From NCBI GenBank assembly GCA_036245805.1, contig BTRK01000002.1:30544161-30608160 (forward strand): DNA of 64,000 bases, written 5' to 3'. The DNA comes from Pristionchus mayeri (Eukaryota; Nematoda; Chromadorea; Rhabditida; Neodiplogasteridae). Under the pieces are notes generated by a model. That model had not been told where the DNA came from. It did no database searches and saw only the letters and a program-made list of their open reading frames with translations. Each line of letters begins with the position of its first letter. The first letter of the stretch is position 1. Both the position numbers and the translations under genes were made by a program. Of the stretch, positions 1 to 13,245 are shown in pieces.

Positions 1-695
1 ATATAGCGCTTCAGACGATGGAGTATTATAAAATAACAATTGTGTTCATTTTTTTCATATTTAGAGAGTTGACAGATCTATTAAGAATCGACCGAGATCA
101 TGAAAACAGTTTTTTGAAGAGTTCGTCATGTTCATTCATCATTTGTGCTCTGGTCAGCTCTATTACACATTCATCATTAAATCTTCCGACAACATCTCAC
201 GATTTTATTAATATTTGTGTTACACTTTCGTGTACTCTAGTCCTAGTGATCATTGTGCTCGTACGCTTTCGTACACTTTAGTCCTAGTGATCTTGTGCAT
301 TTCGTCGTAAGATTGGAAATTGTTTTTCATCACAGTGACAATTGGAAATTACAACTTCATTTTCTGCATTCATCATTCATCAGTTCCGTTAATCTCTGGC
401 GATGTTTACTAAAGATTCCTCATCTCTTCCGAGATCACAATATCACTATATTTTCATCTACGTGTACGTACGATTTCGTACACTTTAAACCTAGTGATCT
501 TTTGATATTCGTAAGGTTAAAAATTGTTTTCATCACAGAATCTGTATATGAGTCACTCTCAATACTTCCAATATTCCAGCGATACGAAAGGGTATGAAGA
601 ATGAAGAGACCACGCTCTTTCCCTCTAATCCCGCCTACCATTCCCCACGTCCACTGTCGCTCGCGGCTTATTCAGTAGCTCCGTCAAGTCGAAAG
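1..695. other. Upstream region with degenerate tandem duplication
   Basis: No gene is recognised here. Two similar blocks about 206 bp apart (near 258-330 and 466-540) share CGTACACTTTA, CCTAGTGATC and a run ending TTTTCATCACAG. A third partial match to the CCTAGTGATC part lies near 229-250. This looks like an old tandem duplication just upstream of the receptor gene at 696. The short open frames across it show no protein-like composition. Confidence 0.4.
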
Positions 696-3673
696 ATGGT
701 CACTGAGAACAACCTATTTCTGTTCCAGTTCTTGCGCGTTTTCGAGATCTGCAACTTCGGTGAGCTTAATTTCTGAATTTTGGAAATTTTTTCATTAGTA
801 AACCACACTATTGCATGCAAGCTTGTGATTGGGATTTGAGTCCCAGCAAATTGTTGTTAAAGTGAGAAAAACAACTATTCATGATTCTTCCTTGCAGCCA
901 CTTCCGTCGTCACCAATTTCCTGCTCATCTTCCTTATTCTCTTCCGATCGTCGAGGGAAATTGGCACTTATAGATTCCTGCTCCTGGGCTTCGCTCTCAA
1001 TGACATCTACTTCCCCATCGTACACATTCTGACGCTACCAGTGAGCTTCGTTTGCATTTTTTTGTTTTGCTTTTCGATTTATTAACTTCACATAGTTTCT
1101 TAGTATAGACGACTGAACGTGAAGAATATAGAATTTGGCAAAGGCCAGTGGTACTCACAATCAGACTAGCGCACTTCCCAGATATGGGATTATGAAATAT
1201 TTGACCTTACGTCTTGTGCTTCTTCACTGGTAGCACAAGCGCACGGCAACACTTGTGATATAGTGACTAAAACATTGTCTTCATACAAGACCCCGAATAG
1301 ACAATTAAAAAAAGGCAGTATTAACGTAATATCTCAAATGCTCAGGTAATCTGCTCCTATAAGGATGCTTTTGTCATGTTCTCACACGGGATTCTCACTT
1401 CCAAGGTTGGTTTCGAAATATTAATAAAAATCGTTCATTAACCAAACAGTACCGAGGACGTTCAACACATCTTTAGTTGTAATACCATTATAATTCCAGT
1501 TCTCCATCTGCCTTTTTGCTTCGGCGCACTCTCAGACTATGCCTCTGCTCGCTCACTTGTTCATCTATAGGATGATAGCTACGAAATGGTGCGAACACAA
1601 TTCCGATTGTGTTAATGATGCATCATCTCCTTGACCGTTATTTCAGCGATTTGCAGGCCACAAAGCCTCAAACTGTACAGAGGCTCATCGGGATTCTTCC
1701 TTGTCGTGGTAACCATGGCACTGGCGATTTGTGCCTGGTAAGCATAAAATCAAGGAATGTATTTCCTGTACTTGAGAAGATCCGGGGTGTTAGGTCCTAA
1801 TGTTCAGTTTCGCCATTAATCCGATTGTGGAAATGCAAAAAAACAACAACAGTGATCTTGATAAAACTATTCATCCATAGCATCAAAACAACATTTGAAA
1901 GAAGAAGAATTGCACTAATTATGTCAAGGTTCTTCAACTGCTACTTCAACTACGCGACTGATGCAGAGACGAGGGAATATGTCCAGCCATTTCTCGATGA
2001 AGAATTCGATGGAGCGGGAAGAGAGTTCATCGGAGCACTCTATTACGTGAGAGATGTGCTTTAGTAGTTGTGTTTGCCGCAACAAATAACACCCGCTCAA
2101 AGATCTCGCACAATCATCACATTATGAAGCACAATTCATTTTTTTTGCTATTAACCTTTCGTGAAAATATACTTGCAGGGTTTTGATGGGAAGCTCCGTC
2201 TGAAAGGATTCCTTGCGACGATGGGATTCGACTGCATAATGGCAGCTTCAATGACAATCATAATTTCCTGCTCACTATCCATCGTCTTCCATTTTCGGTG
2301 AGGAGAATGATGATAAAATATAATAAAATTGAGTAATCAATGTGAGTATGTTTGTCTAATTTTATAATGCATATGGCAATCAAACGCTTTTGCAAAGACT
2401 TTATGACGGACATTCATTCAAATCGTGTTGGACTTTTGAACCAGCCCATTAATCCGCTGTCGGTGTAGATGCAAGAGATGGTTCTAGCCGTTGTTCCTCA
2501 ATTTGTATGCCTCGGACAATTAGCATCAAATAGCGAAACGAAAGAAGTGTCGCATCAGCCAAAGAGAGGGAGAGGTTCATAGAAAATAGCCCATTCATTG
2601 ATTGATGTCGTTCTCAGAAAAATGATTACATGTATAATTATAAGACACTTTCCCACCAAGCATATCTCAATTGGCAAGCGTCACAGTGATCTAGACGAAT
2701 AACAGTCGCACGGTTGTCATGTGCACTGCAATAGATACTGAGAATGCGAAAAGATATGTGCCTTTAGTGCGATCAATGTTCCCTGGAAATATCGACGTAA
2801 TGAAAACATCACACGGAGTAGCAAGGAGGGGAGTATTTGCAATCATAAAAATTTAAGACATTTTCAAAATGTAAATTTGCTCAGAAATGCTCACGTCGAG
2901 TGGTCGGGAACAACGAAGAGACTGCAGAAGCGACTATTCAACATTCTTTTGGCTCAGGTAACTATTGGTTGAGGGCAATCCCAGGATCTTTCACCGAGAA
3001 ATAGCGAAGATTTGTGTATGATGATGAAACAAATCGTTGTTTTGATCAATGAAAATGTGCTTCTCAGAATCTAAAAATTTCAGATGATCATCCCGATGGC
3101 CTTCGTATACTTCCCCTGCGCAGCCATCATCAATCTCCCGATGCTCGGATTCAGAATCAACGTCTTTCCTAATTTGGTGTCCGCAGGTAACACATTTAAT
3201 ACATTTCTGACTCGAACTAGTGATCGTGACCCGAGTTGCTCACAGCTTCATTCCATTGCAGCTACTAGTCCAGCGAATACAATATTTCAGCAATGTGAGA
3301 GTTAGAAATTAATTGCAGCGATCACGATCTTCCCCCTCATCGATGCTTTTATCATAATGTTCGGAGTCGCCAGCTACAGGTGAGAGTCGCTTCATTTATT
3401 CACCACTCACTACATTGGAATAATACGTTAGTCTTTAAGTCTAGTGCAGAAATGATTAATTTCGCCTCGTTTTATTTCTGAATCATGTACAACCCTCAAC
3501 AATTTCACCAGTAAAACAAATAAACAAATGGTTGAGCAAATAATTGTGTCAGAAACGCCATGGTCCTCTTCCTCCAGTGCAAGTCGAGAAGCGTCAATGG
3601 AATCGTGCCATCGACAGTGAACACTAATCAGAGAGAGACGAAGTTGACAGTGAGCACCAGTCGCACTCACTGA
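696..3673 (+). CDS. Str-family seven-transmembrane chemoreceptor (paralogue A), 11 exons
   Basis: Predicted nematode G-protein-coupled chemoreceptor of the Str superfamily, expected in sensory-neuron cilia. Exons I can place: 696-759, 898-1040, 1346-1405, 1500-1588, 1657-1737, 1929-2046, 2179-2297, 2885-2957, 3084-3186, 3319-3379 and 3553-3673. Together they give 1032 nt, a continuous 343-residue frame with GT-AG introns. Family-like features in order: TM1 followed by SSREIGTYRFLLL; a HGILTSK segment; TM4 ending HLFIYRMIATKW; a hydrophobic stretch in exon 5; an acidic extracellular loop; TM5 in exon 7; SGTTKRLQKRLFNILLAQ before TM6; then IPMAFVYFPCA; and FPLIDAFIIMFGVASYR in TM7. The start is the ATG at 696; an in-frame ATG lies at 594 but its extension is not receptor-like. 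Exon sizes match the gene at 7880-10416 exon for exon except the last. The exact Str versus Srj subfamily is not resolved. Confidence 0.86.
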
Positions 3674-3755
3674 GGAGAGAAGAAATCTGTGGATCGCTTT
3701 TACTACTCGACCGGTCTACAGTGTTCAATGAAGAGATCAATTGTATCGAAATATA

Positions 3756-4895
3756 CAGGGAGCGCCAAAATTAGGTGGACTGATGTTTCCATATAATTGC
3801 TGCCTTTGGAATGGAACTTGAGGGACCCGGTTCAAGAGATAGCTTATCAACCTTATATGTAATAGTAACATACCAAATAATTTTGATGGGGCCTCCTTTT
3901 GCTTTGACACAGGCCTTGAGTGTCTTCCCATTTCAGCTGTCAATTCCCGCTCGAAATGTTCGTCGATTTCGTTTTTTCTCGGGGGCCAATTAATCAAAGT
4001 GATTTAGTCGGCTTCATGGGTGTCCAGCAACGATTTTGTCTTGTGAATGTAGCATAATCTTGCTGAAAGGCACAGTGCTCCTGCCCGAAGTGGGAATGTG
4101 CTCAGAGTGGACGCCCGTCTTTGAGGATGTGCTTTATTTGATACTATTTATTGATCTTGAAGAGCGGAGTGTCGAAAACGAGAGGGGAACTTGCATGTCG
4201 AGCAAAATGCATCCTAATCTCTGTAGAGGGGATGGCTGGTATAACCAGTGACTCCACAGCTATTTTAGGATTCTTCAGGATGAGAGGAATAGATTAAGCT
4301 GTTTTGGATATTCAGCTTGCCTTCGACATTAAAGATATTTGCATCGCTGAATAAAGTACGAAAGTGCGCGGACTTAGGACAATGCAACGACAGTTTAAAC
4401 GACCGTTCTAAGCGGAGCTTGAGCTGAAGCTCATCTAGTCCGTGCTACTTATTGTACTTGTGAAGGCCAATAACCAGTTGGGACTTTAGAAGACTACATA
4501 CAGATATTTTCGAGATATCGAAGATCTTGATCGTCTGCGTGAGGTTTCGAAGGACCCCGTTTCGGATGTGGTCTCGGTGCCTGGTGGTGGAAACATACAC
4601 CAATTTCTATCTGTCCGGACAGTCCTTGTAAGTACCAAGCTAGTTGTACATAAAACCGGTTACGAATGCAGTCGACTAGTGAACGCCGAGCAGAAGAGAG
4701 ATGTCATATCATCCTTGAACTGGTATAGAATGAGGGTTGGAGAAGACTATACATCGCCATTACTAGAAAAGCTGACTAACTTACATGAAATGTTGTATAA
4801 TGAGAGAACAATGGTCACTCGTCATGATAATGCAATATGGGTCAAACAATTCGATTGGGGGGCGGGCTACATAATGATGGAAACTGCTCACCCTG
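3756..4895 (-). mobile_element. Degenerate Tc1/mariner-superfamily element with TA target
   Basis: The element is bounded by CAGGG at the left and CCCTG at the right, each flanked by TA, giving about 1.14 kb. On the minus strand, just inside the left end, frames contain INWPPR and then, in another frame, CVKAKGGPIKIIWY. Such strings are usual near the C terminus of IS630/Tc1/mariner-type transposases (a WPPRSPDL-like motif and a VKAKGG-like end). The frame is broken, so this is a dead copy. It lies about 80 bp beyond the stop of receptor A. Confidence 0.5.
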
Positions 4896-4902
4896 TATGA
4901 TA

Positions 4903-7430
4903 TTAGGTTGTTGCATAAGTTTTTTCCAATTTCGGAGGCGTAATTCGAAGTCTCCTAAAAAGCGTCCTTGAAATCCGATCAGTACAAATCCGTAGGATAA
5001 TATAGGGGTATAGTTCACACTTATAATCATATGTTCGAATTGTGCCGTGCTTTTATTAGGTTGGTCATAAAGTTTTGACCGATTTCGGACCCCAAATTTG
5101 AGTTCGTATAATTTGTTTGGCTCAAATCGCCACATATTGTCCTGATGGTGATATATAGGGACATGTTCGACCTTTTTAATATTACTGTTGAAATGGTGCA
5201 AGTATCTCTACCGTGCGAGAAATCAAGGTCTGCGTAAATTCGAAATTTTCAGAAAAATATCGATTTTATTTAGTTGCTGTGCTTCGCAGAGAAATTTTTA
5301 GATGGAGGCTCGCAAAGCTTGTTGAAAAGCACTAGGCGTGTAGTACCTAGTATCAAAAAGAGAGAGGTGGTGAATTCGTTCTAGGCTATGAATCACAGGC
5401 CAATGAATCACGGATACTTTAAAAAATCAGAGTTCTTTCGACCAAATCACCAGTTCCGGGGATTTACGAGGCTGACACCTACCTATGGGCGCTGTAATCA
5501 CTACTTAATTGGGTCTCTATTATATCAATATTTAAGAGCCCACTTGGCTTTCTCATCTACAAATGTGATATTTGTCAATCAATTATTTTCGATTGAAATG
5601 CCGAAAAAAACAAAAAATAGGATCTTCAGGCACGGATTGCCCTAGAAAAAGTTGCGAACTCCATAATATTCCTACTTAGTGATGGATAGGGTAATGGTTG
5701 TTCATTAATTTGAGCACGAGATTGCCACTCCTCAAACCACAGGTCTAGCACAAAAACGCCAAAAGTGTGCATTTCGATGTTCAAAATTGCACACCTAAAT
5801 TCCGAAGAACCCTGTTCCTGAATGGAGAGCCACCTTCTCTCCCAAAGAGAATTGTGACTTGCATTGTATAGGTAGTTCACATTTATGAGTAATTGAAATA
5901 TCAAGGGCCGTCGGTATAGATACAATATTCCAAAAACATTTCGTAACAATTGTCATGAAACCCTAAACTCTCACTACGCACTTATCTCTAATAGGCCGTT
6001 CGAGGCTGATCAGTATCTGCATTACCACTGCATTATATGTCCACTATGCTTTACTATGGCAAAGATTGGAGCATATCTCTGTTCTAAATGAAATGATGGC
6101 CCTTCGAAAAGTCAGGATGTTGGTCGATCACATGCAGTTTGAAGCATGGCTGTATCCGTTTCGTTGGTCGGACATATTTATGATAGTGTGCGCTGAAGAG
6201 AGTATAGACGGCCCTATATAACACTAAAAGGGCTAAGTCGATTGGGCAACAGCGAAAGAAGAGAGATGTCAGAATGCACAATAGTCAAAATCGGTCAAAA
6301 CTTTATGACCAACCTGATAAATCATTGAAGAAATCGATCGTTAACAACTGTCGAATTTTTTAAGAAAATTTTGAAAGAGTTGAGCTCGCTGTTTCTTTGC
6401 AGGGGAAATAGACTGGACATATTCACATACATTGTTGAGAAGCCCTTTGAATGCTCTTTCAAAAATGTGGTTGAAAGCGATGCTAGCTTACTCAATCCCA
6501 GGATTAGAGAATAGCAAATGAACCACGTAGAAAAGAAATCACACTTGAGTTATCACCTTTCGTGCCTTTCGTGTTATAGTGACTGGCTGTTGTATAGGGG
6601 CGCTTTAATCTTGCTTTATGGGGTAACTTTACCATTCGTGAAATTTGATACCTCGCATCATCCCCTTTTCAAAAATGAGATTTATCGAAAAATCCGAATA
6701 TTGACTTCACTGATCAAAATTTTGAGTTTTAGTGGTTATTGTTGGAGTACCATTTCTGAATTCTCAGGAATCCCATGACTATACGAAGCTAAAGAGACAT
6801 AGTTCGAGGGTAGCTGATGCTGACAAACACACAAATGTGGGACCTCCATCTATCATCTAAGCAGGAAGCTTTGAAATACACTGATTTCGATGTGTAAATT
6901 TCATCATATTAGTGTTGATGAATGCAGCTTGTGATTGTAATGATGAAAGCCCACCATAAAGCAAATATAAGCCGCTCATCTAGGAAGCTTTATGAAGAGA
7001 TAGGTTTGGTTTCGATAGGCCAATGTGTGCGGATGCGCAGTAAACGAAACACATTGTGGTCATGGCGAACTGAACACCACTCTGAGATTTGCACCTTATT
7101 TGAACAGGTCTTCTGTGCCAATTCCGAATCACATGTAATATTGTGATGTACGTTCATCACTCTTCACGATAATGTTTATTATTTTGCCCAATCACAACTC
7201 ACTGGAAAGGTCTAATCTGAGAATTCGCAGCTACATTCGTAGCTGCGGCTACTTTGACTTCACATTATGGCCACAAGGCGCTCTCAAGAGATCTGGACTA
7301 AAGTGCGCTAAAGAGGGCATCCATGCACTAATAATATGCAAAGATCAAAATGATAATCAATTAGAACCAAAGACGAAACATGCGAAACATTTAAAAGTAA
7401 AAATTGGAAAAAACTTATGCAACAGCCTAA
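4903..7430. mobile_element. Mariner-type element carrying a second one nested inside
   Basis: The left end TTAGGTTGTTGCATAAGTTT at 4903 is matched by its reverse complement (AACTTATGCAACAGCCTAA) ending at 7430, with TA on both sides. The interior has no intact transposase frame. About 1.26 kb of its length is a separate element (5056-6317), so the original insertion was about 1.27 kb, the usual mariner size. It starts a few bases after the right end of the 3756-4895 element. Confidence 0.6.
5056..6317. mobile_element. Nested 1.26-kb mariner-type element, degenerate
   Basis: Inverted termini TTAGGTTGGTCATAAAGTTT (from 5056) and AAACTTTATGACCAACCTGA (to 6317), followed by TA. The ends resemble those of the host element (4903-7430) but differ beyond the first bases, so this is a related but distinct family. 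No transposase is readable; the open frames on both strands are short and not family-like. It must be younger than the element it interrupts. Confidence 0.6.
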
Positions 7431-7445
7431 TATTATACAGGGGAG

Positions 7446-7650
7446 ATATATCAATGGAATCGCGCCTTCAACACAGAGAGAAACGAAGCTAACTGTGAGC
7501 ACCAGTCGCACTCACTGATGAGGAATCTCATTATTAAGGCGCAATTCATTTCGATAAAGGGTGTTTCCCTTGCTTGTCAATTCTCTTTCACCACCCGGTC
7601 TAAAAAGAGTGCAATGAAGAGAGGACAATCAGTTTACCAAAGCATTCTAA
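7446..7650 (+). pseudogene. Detached copy of the receptor A last-exon 3' end
   Basis: The sequence from about 7451 to 7518 repeats the end of receptor A exon 11, including the residues TKLTVSTSRTH before a TGA. Looser similarity continues into the 3' flank (CCGGTCTA, then GTGCAATGAAGAGA). No upstream receptor exons precede it; it follows directly on the right end of the mariner-type element. It is a relic of a duplicated receptor gene or of a duplication of the 3' segment, with the transposon cluster now between the copies. Confidence 0.6.
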
Positions 7651-7879
7651 TATATAACATAGAATAGACACATCACTTTGATTGTTTGTTAATGGTGGAC
7701 GCATATGGAGAAAATGTCTTATTAGGAACAGTCTTATACAACGCACACTGAATCAGAGTAACGGTAAAACTGAATACGATAAAAAAGAGAACTGTAACTC
7801 TCAAGTCACTGATTCATGAGCATGTGATGGGAAAACTAACGAATCTTCGAAAAACGTGTTTCGAAAGGGAGACTAAGCT

Positions 7880-10416
7880 TCACTGAGGCATCATCACTAC
7901 GGAGTTACCGTGCGTCTTGCTTGTAATTGCGGTAACTCGTGTCTGATTGGGAGCCGCGGAGTGCGTAATGCCATTGGAACTTCTCGATTTGCATTGGATA
8001 AATCCCAAAATGGATTTTCTGGAAGGGAATGTTATTCTTCATTAGTATTTTATTTATTTTATTGAAAATAAACCCTTTGACTAGAAATGTTCAGAAGAAC
8101 AAGCTATTGTGTTAAAAGTGAGATCACCTGTAACTCGTCACTCCGATTATGATAATAAATGCATCGATCAGAGGGAAAATCGTAACTGCTGAAATTTTTA
8201 AAAAGTAATTATTGTGCTTCATTTTGTCTGTATGAAGGCGTAATACAAACGGTTATAGTTCTTGTTTCTCTTTACGATTATTTGTGTAGTATTTGGTTTA
8301 CTATACCCGCGGAAACAAAATTGGGGAAGATGTTTATTCTGAATCCAAGAAGCGGAAGATTGATAGCAGCAGCACAGGGAGTGTATACAAATATCATCGG
8401 AATTATCATCTACAAAAGTACTTAAATTTCAATTTTAGAGTAATCATTTATACGAAATATTTCCGATGCTGACTAAATGAACTTCGAGCAAACCTGAACA
8501 AACAGGGTTTGGAAGAGTTGCTTCTGAAGTTTCTTTGTTGTGCCAGACCACTCGACGTGAGCGCTTCTTGCAATTTTTAATTAGCTGATGAATGTGATTC
8601 CTCACATTGTTTTCTGATCTGAATCGCCTATGCGAAAGCTGAACTTACGAAGACAATTATGATTATTGATCACTCGTATTGTTATTGATAGAAGTACTAC
8701 CAACTGGTGATAACATATTTCCCACTCTCAGGCACTATTTTTCACTCAAGTGATTGAATCGTGATGAGGATGATGTGAGTGCATATACGTCATGTAAGTC
8801 TTTGCAAAGGGGAAATTCTTAGTAAAAAATGCTTACTATGTTACGATTTTTTCATGATTTCCCTCACCGAAAGTGGAAGACGATAGAGAATGAGCAGAAT
8901 ACAATGATTGACATAGAGATGCTCATCATCCCGTTGAAGCCCATGGTGGCGAGGAAAGCTTTCAGACGAAACGTACCGTTTTCTCTCTGAAACGTGTGTC
9001 TTTCGCATACATTTCCTCTTCATAATTTAAATATTGTTTTTTTTTTGTTTTTGCAAACTCCCACGTAATAGAGCGCTCCGATGATTTCCACTGGTTCGCT
9101 GTTGAATTCCTGGTTCAGATAAGGTTCGAGATACTCCATCATCTCAGGCTCCACATCATAGTTGAAGTAGCAATTAAAGAACCTTAAATTGAGCAATCAA
9201 GTTATTCACGATTGTATTTACTCAATATGTATGCTATTAAACGTGTGCATTGAACGCCATTCATTGCTTTTCAAAACAAGTTGTTTTTACATTTCCTTGT
9301 CGTATCAAGACGTAACGAAATAAGATCTAATTCAGAAGATTTTACATGAGACTATTCATTAGGAGCACATTAATGTTGTTTTCTTTCGCAATGTCAATGG
9401 CATTACTTAGGTGGGCATTCATCCAAACAAGTTGTGCAATAATGACGAAATATTACGCAGACCTTGCAATCATCATTATGCACCTCTTGGCTCATTAATA
9501 CTTCTCACCATGCCGGCGTAGCAATTCCCAAGGATAGGGCGAGGAGAAGAAAACAAGTTTTCCCATTGTAGAATTGGAGGTTGCGAGGCCTGAGTAGTCG
9601 TTCCAATTCACTTGTCACTAGTTTGATCGATTTCTACCATTTCGTAGCTATCAATCGATAGAGGAACAAATGCGCGAGGAGCGGCATTGTCTGTGAGAAG
9701 GCGACTGCGAAGAGACAGATGGAAAACTGAAAGTGAACTGGGCTCATTATGTGTTTGGTATTGTATGAGCTTGTATGATCCCGTCTACGTTGAAAAGCAT
9801 GCTCCTGAACTGACTTTGGAAGTGAGAATCCCGTGCGAGAACATGAAGAAAGCATCCTTGTAGGAGCAGATCACCTGAACGGATAGTGACGCTAGATTGA
9901 AATTTCAAATTCGATCTTCTTGAAATTTTGGCTGACACAAATTTCATTCCGCCTTAACCAAAGTTCATTGAAAAGTCAGACGCTTGATATTATGAATTGT
10001 GAAGGCATATTTGAAGGCATATACGGAGTAAGAACAAATAAGTTATTAATTGACATTTGAAATTTACGGGAAGCGTGAAGAGATGAACCAGTGGGAAGTA
10101 TATGTCATTGAGAACAAAAGCCAGAAGAAGAAATCGATAGGCGCCGATTTCTCGGGATGAACGGAAGAGAATGAGGAAGACGAGGATGGAATTTGTGAGG
10201 ACTGAGCCAACTGAAATAAAGTTAGAAGTTCATTGAATGGTCAGGTATAATTGAAAAGTTGTTCGCTACGTTTCAGTACATTTATAAAATAATTATTTCA
10301 GTAAGCGGGTATGATTCAAGCATGTTTTTTTAATACTACATAAAATGCTCACCGATATTGACAATCTCAAAACCAGCGAAAAAGTCGAAGAGAGCACGAT
10401 TCTTCTCTGAGACCAT
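7880..10416 (-). CDS. Str-family seven-transmembrane chemoreceptor (paralogue B), 11 exons
   Basis: Second Str-type receptor, convergent with paralogue A. Minus-strand exons: 10353-10416, 10068-10210, 9815-9874, 9638-9726, 9509-9589, 9065-9182, 8868-8986, 8494-8566, 8307-8409, 8128-8188 and 7880-8018. These sum to 1050 nt, an intact 349-residue frame. Exon lengths 64, 143, 60, 89, 81, 118, 119, 73, 103 and 61 are identical to paralogue A; only the last exon is longer. Shared landmarks include SSREIGAYRFLLL, HGILTSK, HLFLYRLIATKW, WSGTTKKLQKQLF and FPLIDAFIIIIGVTSYR. The start is the ATG complementary to 10414-10416, beginning MVSEKNRALF, which parallels MVTENNLFLF in paralogue A. Both copies look functional and arose by inverted duplication. 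Ligand unknown. Confidence 0.86.
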
Positions 10417-10903
10417 TAGTCGAGTCGAGATGGAGATTACTGAATGAAATGAGGGAAGAAATGCATCTTTCCCACACTCACCTGCTCACTCTAGTCTGTC
10501 ACAATTATAAAAGCGCGTGTGACTCGGGAACGAGTTGGAGATGAGTGATAGTGAGAGGAAGAGATTGCAATCAGAAGTGGAAGTCGTCAAAGGCGTGAAA
10601 ACAGGTTAAAATAGTGATGACATGAAAGAAAACGTCGCACTTATGTTGTGCGAAAGATATTTTGGCCACTCTAGCAGGTGCCGATTCTTTTCTCTACCAT
10701 TCTCGTCAGTTAATTGTGTTCTTAGCAATGATAACTAAACAAACTGCATAGCGGAGTGTTATACGTTGAGCACGATTAGTTTCTAATTCATTATCTTCTA
10801 AAAAAAATGATATAAATTCGTCACGATCGTTGTTATTCACCTAGCGATGACGACAGATCGATACAAGCTAACCACTTTCGGTTCGCGGGATTGTGTATCC
10901 TGC
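10417..10903. promoter_or_regulatory. 5' flank of receptor B, no defined motif
   Basis: About 490 bp between the start of the minus-strand receptor and the first foldback element. It must contain the receptor promoter if the gene is active. I see no clear TATA box or other named site, and no gene. Confidence 0.3.
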
Positions 10904-12809
10904 TTAAGAGTCCGGATCAGACGAAATTTACCATTTCGGCCATTTTTCGGACATTGAGCTAGGGCTATGACTTAGATAGACTAGGCTCACACATCGGACC
11001 TAGAGTACTTAGGGTGTTTATTTGAAATTTAGCAGATTTGTTCTCATTGTCGCGCAAAGTGGCGCGCCAGGTGCGGGTACGGTGAAAAATGATGGCAATT
11101 CATAATTTCTTAATGAATCAAGATAGACTCGAAATGCATTTTGCACTGTACTAGACATCCCCTCAGTGTCCAGAGGCACCATTGAAATCACATTTTTATA
11201 GATCGATGTCAATATATTTGACTACATCTCTCAATTTTGTTCCCGGAAAGACCGGGAAGCCCGTGCAATGCTGACTCATAATATACACAATAAACAAAAA
11301 CAAAAATTTCAACATCCTTACGCCGCGAAACTTGAATGACCGGAAAGTGGTCCAGCCAGGATCGACATGATTGTTAAATTGTTGTACTTTTCACCAATCT
11401 TATTGATTGATTCAGACTGATTGTGAATCCGAATCACTGTCACCCACAGATTTCGCATGAATCTCTCAATTTCAGAAAACCGAAAAATTGGGTTTCAGAT
11501 ATAGCATTTTTTTCGTTAGTATTTTTCATGTTCCCGGAAAGAGCGGAACTAAGTTCGTACATAATGTTATCACCAGTGCAATGTTATCTCGAAATATGTA
11601 TAACAACCAAAAATTTCAACATCCTTAAGTCGCGATATTTTAACTTGAAATCACTAGTATTTGGTCGCAGGCTCGATACGATTTTCAAAATATCGGACTT
11701 TTCGCCAATGTTCTTGATGGATTCGGACTGAATTCGATTCAGACGATATCCTTCGAAATTTCGCACGAATCTCTAGGTTTCAGAAAACCAAAAAATTGTA
11801 TTTTCACGATACCGCCTACATTTCCTCTTTTATTTTCATGTTCCCGGAAAGAGCGGAACTAAGTTCGTACATAATGTTATCACCAGCGCAACGTTGCCTC
11901 GAAATATTTATAAAATACGAAATATTTTTAAGCCGCGATATTTTGACTTGAAATGTCGGAATGTGGCTCCAGGATCGACATTATTTTCAAAATTTCGTAC
12001 TTTTCTCCATAATTCTTGAACCATTCAGTTTAATTCCAAATCACAATCACCCACAGGCAATGTATCTGTAGAAATTTCGCATGGGTCTCTCGATTTCAGA
12101 AAAACTAAAAATCGAAACTCTATTTTTCGGGTTTTCTGAAACCGAGAGATTCATGCGAAATTTCGACGGATATCGTGTCTATGGGTAACACTGAATCGAA
12201 TTCAGACCGAATCCATCGAGAACATTGGCGAAAAGTCCGATATTTTGAAAATCGTTTCGAGCCTGGGGCCGCATACTAGTGAATTCAAGTTAAAATATCG
12301 CGACTTAAGGATGTTGAAATTTTTGGTTGTTCTACATATTTCGAGATAAAATTGCACTGGCGAAAACATTATGTACGAACTTAGTTCCGCTCTTTCCGAG
12401 AACATGAAAAATACAAACGAAAAAAAATGCTGTATCAGAAACCCAATTTTTCGGTTTTCTGAAATTGAGAGATTTATACGAAATCTGTGGGTGACAGTGA
12501 TTCGAATTCACAATCAGTCCGAACCAATCAATAAGATTGGTGAAAAGTACAACAATTTGACAATCATGTCGATCCTGGCTGGACCACTTTCCGGTCATTC
12601 AAATACCAATTTCGCGGCGTAAGGATGTTGAATTTCAAGTCTAACTTGATTCATAAAGAAATTATGATTTTTCATCATTTTTCACCGTACCCGCACCTGG
12701 CGCGCCACTTTGCGCGACAATGAGAAAATAGCTGCTAAATTTCAAATAAACACCCTAAGTACTCTAGGTCCCATGCATAGGTGTCCACGCCGGCGGCGAG
12801 GGAGGGTAC

Positions 12810-12841
12810 TGCGCAGGGCCCCACATGTGGGGCGCTGCGCA
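12810..12841. repeat. GC-rich perfect-type hairpin inside FB1
   Basis: TGCGCAG, then GGCCCCACATGTGGGGC, then GCTGCGCA forms a near-perfect palindrome around CATG. It stands out in an AT-rich setting, just right of the large palindrome. Confidence 0.55.
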
Positions 12842-12984
12842 AGGCATGTATTTTCTAAAAATCCTAAACCTATCATAAAATGATTATACAGTAAAGAGAT
12901 ACATGTTAGGATACTTTAAAATAATTTAGCTATCTATTTAGAATTTTTAGAAAAATGTTTGACCCAAGGAACAGGATCTGACCC

Positions 12985-13245
12985 AAGGAACTTGGTTAAG
13001 GTAGTTACTTGGGTACTGTAGAATCGATTGCACACGGTATCGGGACTTTTTAAAATAAAGTTAGTTTGCGATAATAGCGGGTTACGGTAGTGATATACGG
13101 TGTCTGGGGGTACTGTAGAGTCGATTGGGTACGGTACTTCATTTTTTGAAAATAAAGTCAGTTCGCGATAATAGCAGGTTACGGTAGTGGTATACGGTAT
13201 CTGCTGTTAATGTACTATCGATTGGGTACGGTACTTAGTCTTGAC
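12985..13245. repeat. Tandem repeat of about 118 bp with TACGGTA motifs
   Basis: About two and a half direct copies. Shared landmarks are GATAATAGCGGGTTACGGTAG, TACTGTAGA, TCGATTGGGTACGGTACTT and AAAATAAAGT. The unit is full of the short TACNGTA motif that recurs in introns to the right. Confidence 0.55.

Noticed and set aside
10985..12775. Possible long hairpin RNA gene
   Set aside because: The TTAA-flanked termini and internal repeat units are better explained by a foldback transposable element; no promoter evidence.
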